NCBI GenBank assembly: GCA_963711705.1
Contig: CAVQFM010000014.1
Span: 124,001-188,000, forward strand
Reading direction: 5' to 3'
DNA length: 64,000 bases
Source: RYN-230 sp963711705
GTDB taxonomy: Bacteria; Actinomycetota; Actinomycetes; Streptosporangiales; Streptosporangiaceae
In this document: positions 60,966 to 64,000 of the stretch, in pieces
Position numbering within the stretch: the first letter of the stretch is position 1
Layout of the letters: each line of letters begins with the position of its first letter
Program-made: the position numbers and the translations under genes
The notes under the pieces: model-generated
What the model saw: the letters and a program-made list of their open reading frames with translations, nothing else
What the model was told of the DNA's origin: nothing
Database searches by the model: none

Positions 60966-62559
60966 CTCGTTCCGGTCGGCCTGAGGTTGTAGGTGAAGAC
61001 CACGTTCGCATAGGCCGGGTCAGGCTGGAAGCCGGTACAACGAGGTGCGCATCGCGTACTGGTAGTTCACGTTGTAGAGCACGTCGAGCGGCGCCTGCTG
61101 CAGGACTTCCTCCTGCATCGTCCGGTACAGCTGCTCGCCCGACGACAGGTTGTTCGCCAGCAGCGACTCCACGTCGTTGATCTGCTTGTCCAGCGCCGGG
61201 TTGGAGTAGTACGAGAGGTTGAAGTACGGCGTCTTCTCGGTCAGCAGCAGGTTGTTGAACCAGGTGTACGGGTCGGCGTAGTCCGGCCACCAGTACTCGA
61301 GGAAGATGCTCTGGTGGCTGGCGGCGTTGCCGGACTTGGCCTTGGCCCACTGGGTCGGCCAGGCCAGCGACTGCGCGGCGAGATTGATGTTCAGCTTGGC
61401 CAGGCTTGACTTCAGCAGCGTCACCACGACCTGCTCGTTCGAGTCGCCCTGGGTGTAGGTGAGGCTCAGGTTGAGCGGCTTCTTGCCCGGCCCGTAGCCA
61501 GCCTGGTTCAGCAGCTGGGCCGCTTTGGCCGGGTCGTAGTGATAGTTCGGCAGGTCGGTGAAGTGACCGGGCAGGCCGGCCGGCACCAGGCCACTGGGCT
61601 GGACGGCCGCGCCCTGCAGGGCCGCGATGATGCCCGGGTAGTTGATCGCGTAGGAGATGGCCTGCCGCACCGGCAGGCTCAGCGCCTTGGCGTTGAGCTG
61701 GCCGAGCAGGTTCTGGAACGACGGGACGCTCATCGTGCGGATGCCCTGCTGGCCGCGCAGCGACTTCCAGATCGCCGGGCTGATCTGCTCCACGAAATCG
61801 ACCTGGCCCGAGCGCAGCAGCTGGGCGGCGGTGGTGTCCTGGGGCACCACCCGGTACACGACCTTCTTGAAGTGCGGGCCGCTCCAGCCACCCCAGTAGC
61901 CGGGGAAGGCCTTGAGCACGACCTCGAACTCCTGCCCCTTGTTCCACGACTGCACGGTGTACGGGCCGGTGCCCGCGTCGTGCGGGGTGTTGAGCCACTT
62001 GGTCAGCGACCCCGCCCGGCCGCCTGGGTGTCGTAGATGTAAGCGGAGTAGGAGGCGGACGCCTCGAGATCGAGCGGCGAGGCGAACTTCAGGTGGAAGA
62101 CCATGGTGTAGTTGTCCGGGGTGCTGATGCTGCGCACCGCGGCCCAGACGTAGGCGGCGCCCGCCGCCCAGCTTCATGGTCCGCAGGATCGCCGCCTTCG
62201 CGGCCTGCGCGGTCATCAGCCGGCCGGTGTGGAAGTGCACCCCCGGCCGGAGGTGGAACGTCCAGGTCTTGCCCTGGTCAGCCGACGACCAGCTGGTCGC
62301 GAGCAGCGGTTTGACGCTGTGCGTGGCCGAGTCGTACCGGGTCAGCGTCTCGTACATGTTGCTCATCGCGAGGATGCCGTCGGAGTACTCGGTCGCCGGG
62401 TCCCAGCCGTCGACCATCACCGGGGTGGTGGTGTCGTAGGTGAACACCTGGTTGCTGGCCTGCTGGTGGGTGGTGGGATTGAGATGAGCCGCCGCAGGCG
62501 GCCAGCAACACCAGCAGTGCGGAGCCGGATGCGAGCAGGCCGGCGCGGTGGGGCTTCAT
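60962..62559 (-). CDS. Peptide-type ABC substrate-binding lipoprotein (SBP_bac_5), multiply frameshifted
   Basis: The start is MKPHRAGLLASGSALLVLLA with lipobox Cys (AACGGSS), after GGAGGAAGGC. After a break near 62470 comes VFTYDTTTPVMVDGWDPATE, LYxTLTRYD-like and WTFHLRPGVHFHTGRLMTAQ. Breaks near 62165 and 62020 bracket AYVWAAVRSISTPDNYTMVF. Then come WKSLRGQQGIRTMSVPSFQN and VRQAISYAINYPGIIAALQG. A last break near 61033 restores the C-terminus FQPDPAYANVVFTYNLRPTG, whose stop overlaps OppB. All conserved parts of a class C binding protein are present. Four indels in one gene suggest poor local sequence. Confidence 0.75.
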
Positions 62560-62617
62560 GCCTTCCTCCGTTGTCCGTTCTTTTGTGATTACCGAGCCGT
62601 GGCTCGTTCGTGTGTGG

Positions 62618-64000
62618 TTACGGCGCCGTGGGCTCGGCCAGCCGGGCCTGGCCGGCGGCCCGGGCCTGGATGTGGTGTTCGGGCAGGCCACCGAGCGTGC
62701 CGGCCGCCTTGACCCGGATCCGGACTGCGGGCGAGGTGAGATAGGCCAGCGGGATCTCCTCCATCTCGACGATCCGCACCGTCCCGGGGTCCGCCCCGGC
62801 GGCCACGGCGCGCTCGCGGGCCTCGTCGCGCGCTTCGTCCAGCGCCGCCTGCCGGCCGTCCGGCCCCAGGTGGAAGATCCGGTCCACCTGGCCGCTGACC
62901 GAGGCGATGGCCGCGCCCACGGCATTGGCCGTATCGAAGTGCTCGGGCCGGATGACCTCGCTGACGCCGGGTATCCGGTCCGGGATCAGGATGCTGCCGC
63001 CGCCCACCGCGACCAGCGGTCGGTCGTCCCGTGAGGTCTTCATCCGGTCGATGGCGTCGGCCAGCATGGTGTCCGCCTGGGCCAGGGCCCGGGCCAGCAT
63101 CCGGCGGCGCCCGGCGGTCGGCCCGGGATCGCCGAGCTCCGCCCGCCCGGCCGCGACCGCGCTGTCGGTGAGGGTGGCCGTGGGGCCGCCGAAGACCAGT
63201 GCTTCGGTCTGCAGCAGGTAGCCGACGCTGCGCGGGCCGAGGCGCACCCCGCCATCCGTCCCGGACACCACGGTGCCGCCACCGAGCGCGATCGTGACCA
63301 GGTCCGGCATCCGGAAGTTAGTCCGGATGCCGCCGATCTCGGCCCCCTGGGACGACTCCCGCGGGAACCCGTTGACCAGCACGCCCACGTCGGTGGACGT
63401 GCCGCCGACGTCGATCACCAGCGAGTCGGCGGTCCCGGTGAGGAACGCCGCGCCGCGGACGCTGTTGGCCGGCCCGCTGCCGATCGTCAGCACCGGGTAC
63501 CGCAGCGCCTGGTCCAGGCTCATCAGCGTGCCGTCGTTCTGCGCGAAGAACGTGGCCGGCCGGAGCTGATGGGCGGCCAGCGCCTCGTGCATGGCGAGGG
63601 CCACGTCACCGGCCACCCCGGCCAGGGCGCCGTTCAGGATCGTCGCGTTCTCCCGCTCCAGCAGGCCGATCGAGCCGATCTCGTGGCTGAGCGAGATGTG
63701 CACCTCGCCCAGCTCACGCTTGACGATCTCAGCGGCGGCAAGTTCGTGCCGCGCCGAGACCGGGGCGAACACGCTGGTGATGGCGACCCCGTCGGCCGTG
63801 CCGGCCACCTCGCCGAGGAACCGCGCGATCGCGCCGGTGTCCAGCGGGGCCAGGTCGCGGCCGTCGAACTCGATGCCGCCGTCCACGATCACCGCACCGG
63901 CCGAGATCGCCCGGGTCAGGTCGGGCTGGCCAGCCGAACATCGGCCGGATGCTGCGCGTGGCCGGTCCGCCGATCCGGATCACCGCGATCCGCCGTAGCT
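62618..64000 (-). CDS. Hydantoinase/oxoprolinase (HyuA-type) subunit, partial and frameshifted
   Basis: The N-terminus lies beyond the right edge. The visible end starts VIRIGGPATRSIRPMFGWPA, shifts frame near 63930, and continues DLTRAISAGAVIVDGGIEFD, GIGSIGLLERENATILNGAL-type central region, VLTIGSGPANSVRGAAFLTG, LVIDVGGTSTDVGVLVNGFP and VTIALGGGTVVSGTDGGVRL. The C-terminal part has PLVAVGGGSILIPDRIPGVS. This is the ATP-dependent HyuA/HyuA_N fold; it hydrolyses hydantoins, 5-oxoproline or related cyclic amides. It heads the Opp-type operon, suggesting that the importer brings in the substrate. Confidence 0.8.

Overview
The window is very GC-rich bacterial DNA with GTG and TTG starts, tightly overlapping operons and F420/PPOX, KstR, CYP125, MpaB-type and DUF2236 families. 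This points to an actinomycete (Actinomycetota). I cannot place it to genus. No rRNA, tRNA, CRISPR array or insertion sequence was seen.

Layout. 1-5.1 kb: a membrane transporter, a NarL-type two-component pair and an aldo/keto reductase. 5.1-12.6 kb: a small ribbon-helix-helix/SRPBCC module, an acetyltransferase, then a divergent purine-degradation locus. On the minus strand it has OHCU decarboxylase, HIU hydrolase, 8-oxoguanine-deaminase-like hydrolase and uricase; on the plus strand, allantoinase and allantoicase. Together these take urate to ureidoglycolate and urea. 12.7-21.6 kb: metallo-hydrolase, two divergent sugar-kinase-like genes, LysR/flavin reductase, a zone of gene remnants, a cyclic-nucleotide-binding histidine kinase and an acetyltransferase. 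21.7-27.6 kb: a DUF4062-NB-ARC-TPR STAND protein, a flippase-like LPG-synthase membrane protein and a ParB-like protein. 27.7-33.4 kb: remnants of steroid-catabolism genes, a second two-component pair, an MFS exporter and a DinB protein. 33.6-36.7 kb: CapA-like lipoprotein, DUF899 protein and a P-loop kinase with a coupled tiny ORF. 36.7-40.0 kb: two coupled DNA adenine methyltransferases. 40.2-42.6 kb: a drug-type ABC exporter under a MarR/GbsR regulator with a perfect 32-bp palindromic operator. 43-49.7 kb: EamA transporter, VOC protein, M50B peptidase-like protein, NUDIX hydrolase, TetR with a small membrane protein and a strong operator, and a DUF2236 oxygenase. 49.7-51.2 kb: CYP125-like P450 beside a thiolase fragment and a KstR-like box. 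51.4-57 kb: a Ser/Thr kinase with a lectin-like sensor region, an amidase and a PPOX protein. 57.2-64 kb: an Opp-type ABC importer operon with a hydantoinase/oxoprolinase subunit that runs off the right edge.

Two kinds of damage are visible and should be kept apart. At least a dozen conserved genes have complete coding content but carry one or more 1-nt frameshifts, some in short C/G runs. I list these as CDS and say where the frame breaks; many may be assembly errors. Separately there are truncated or internally deleted remnants that base-call errors cannot explain. They are KstR-like, ChsH1-like, Ltp2-like, thiolase, FAD-dehydrogenase, epoxide-hydrolase, acyltransferase, LLM-oxidoreductase and transporter pieces, listed as pseudogenes. 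The recurring steroid-degradation families among them suggest an eroded cholesterol regulon in which the P450 survives.
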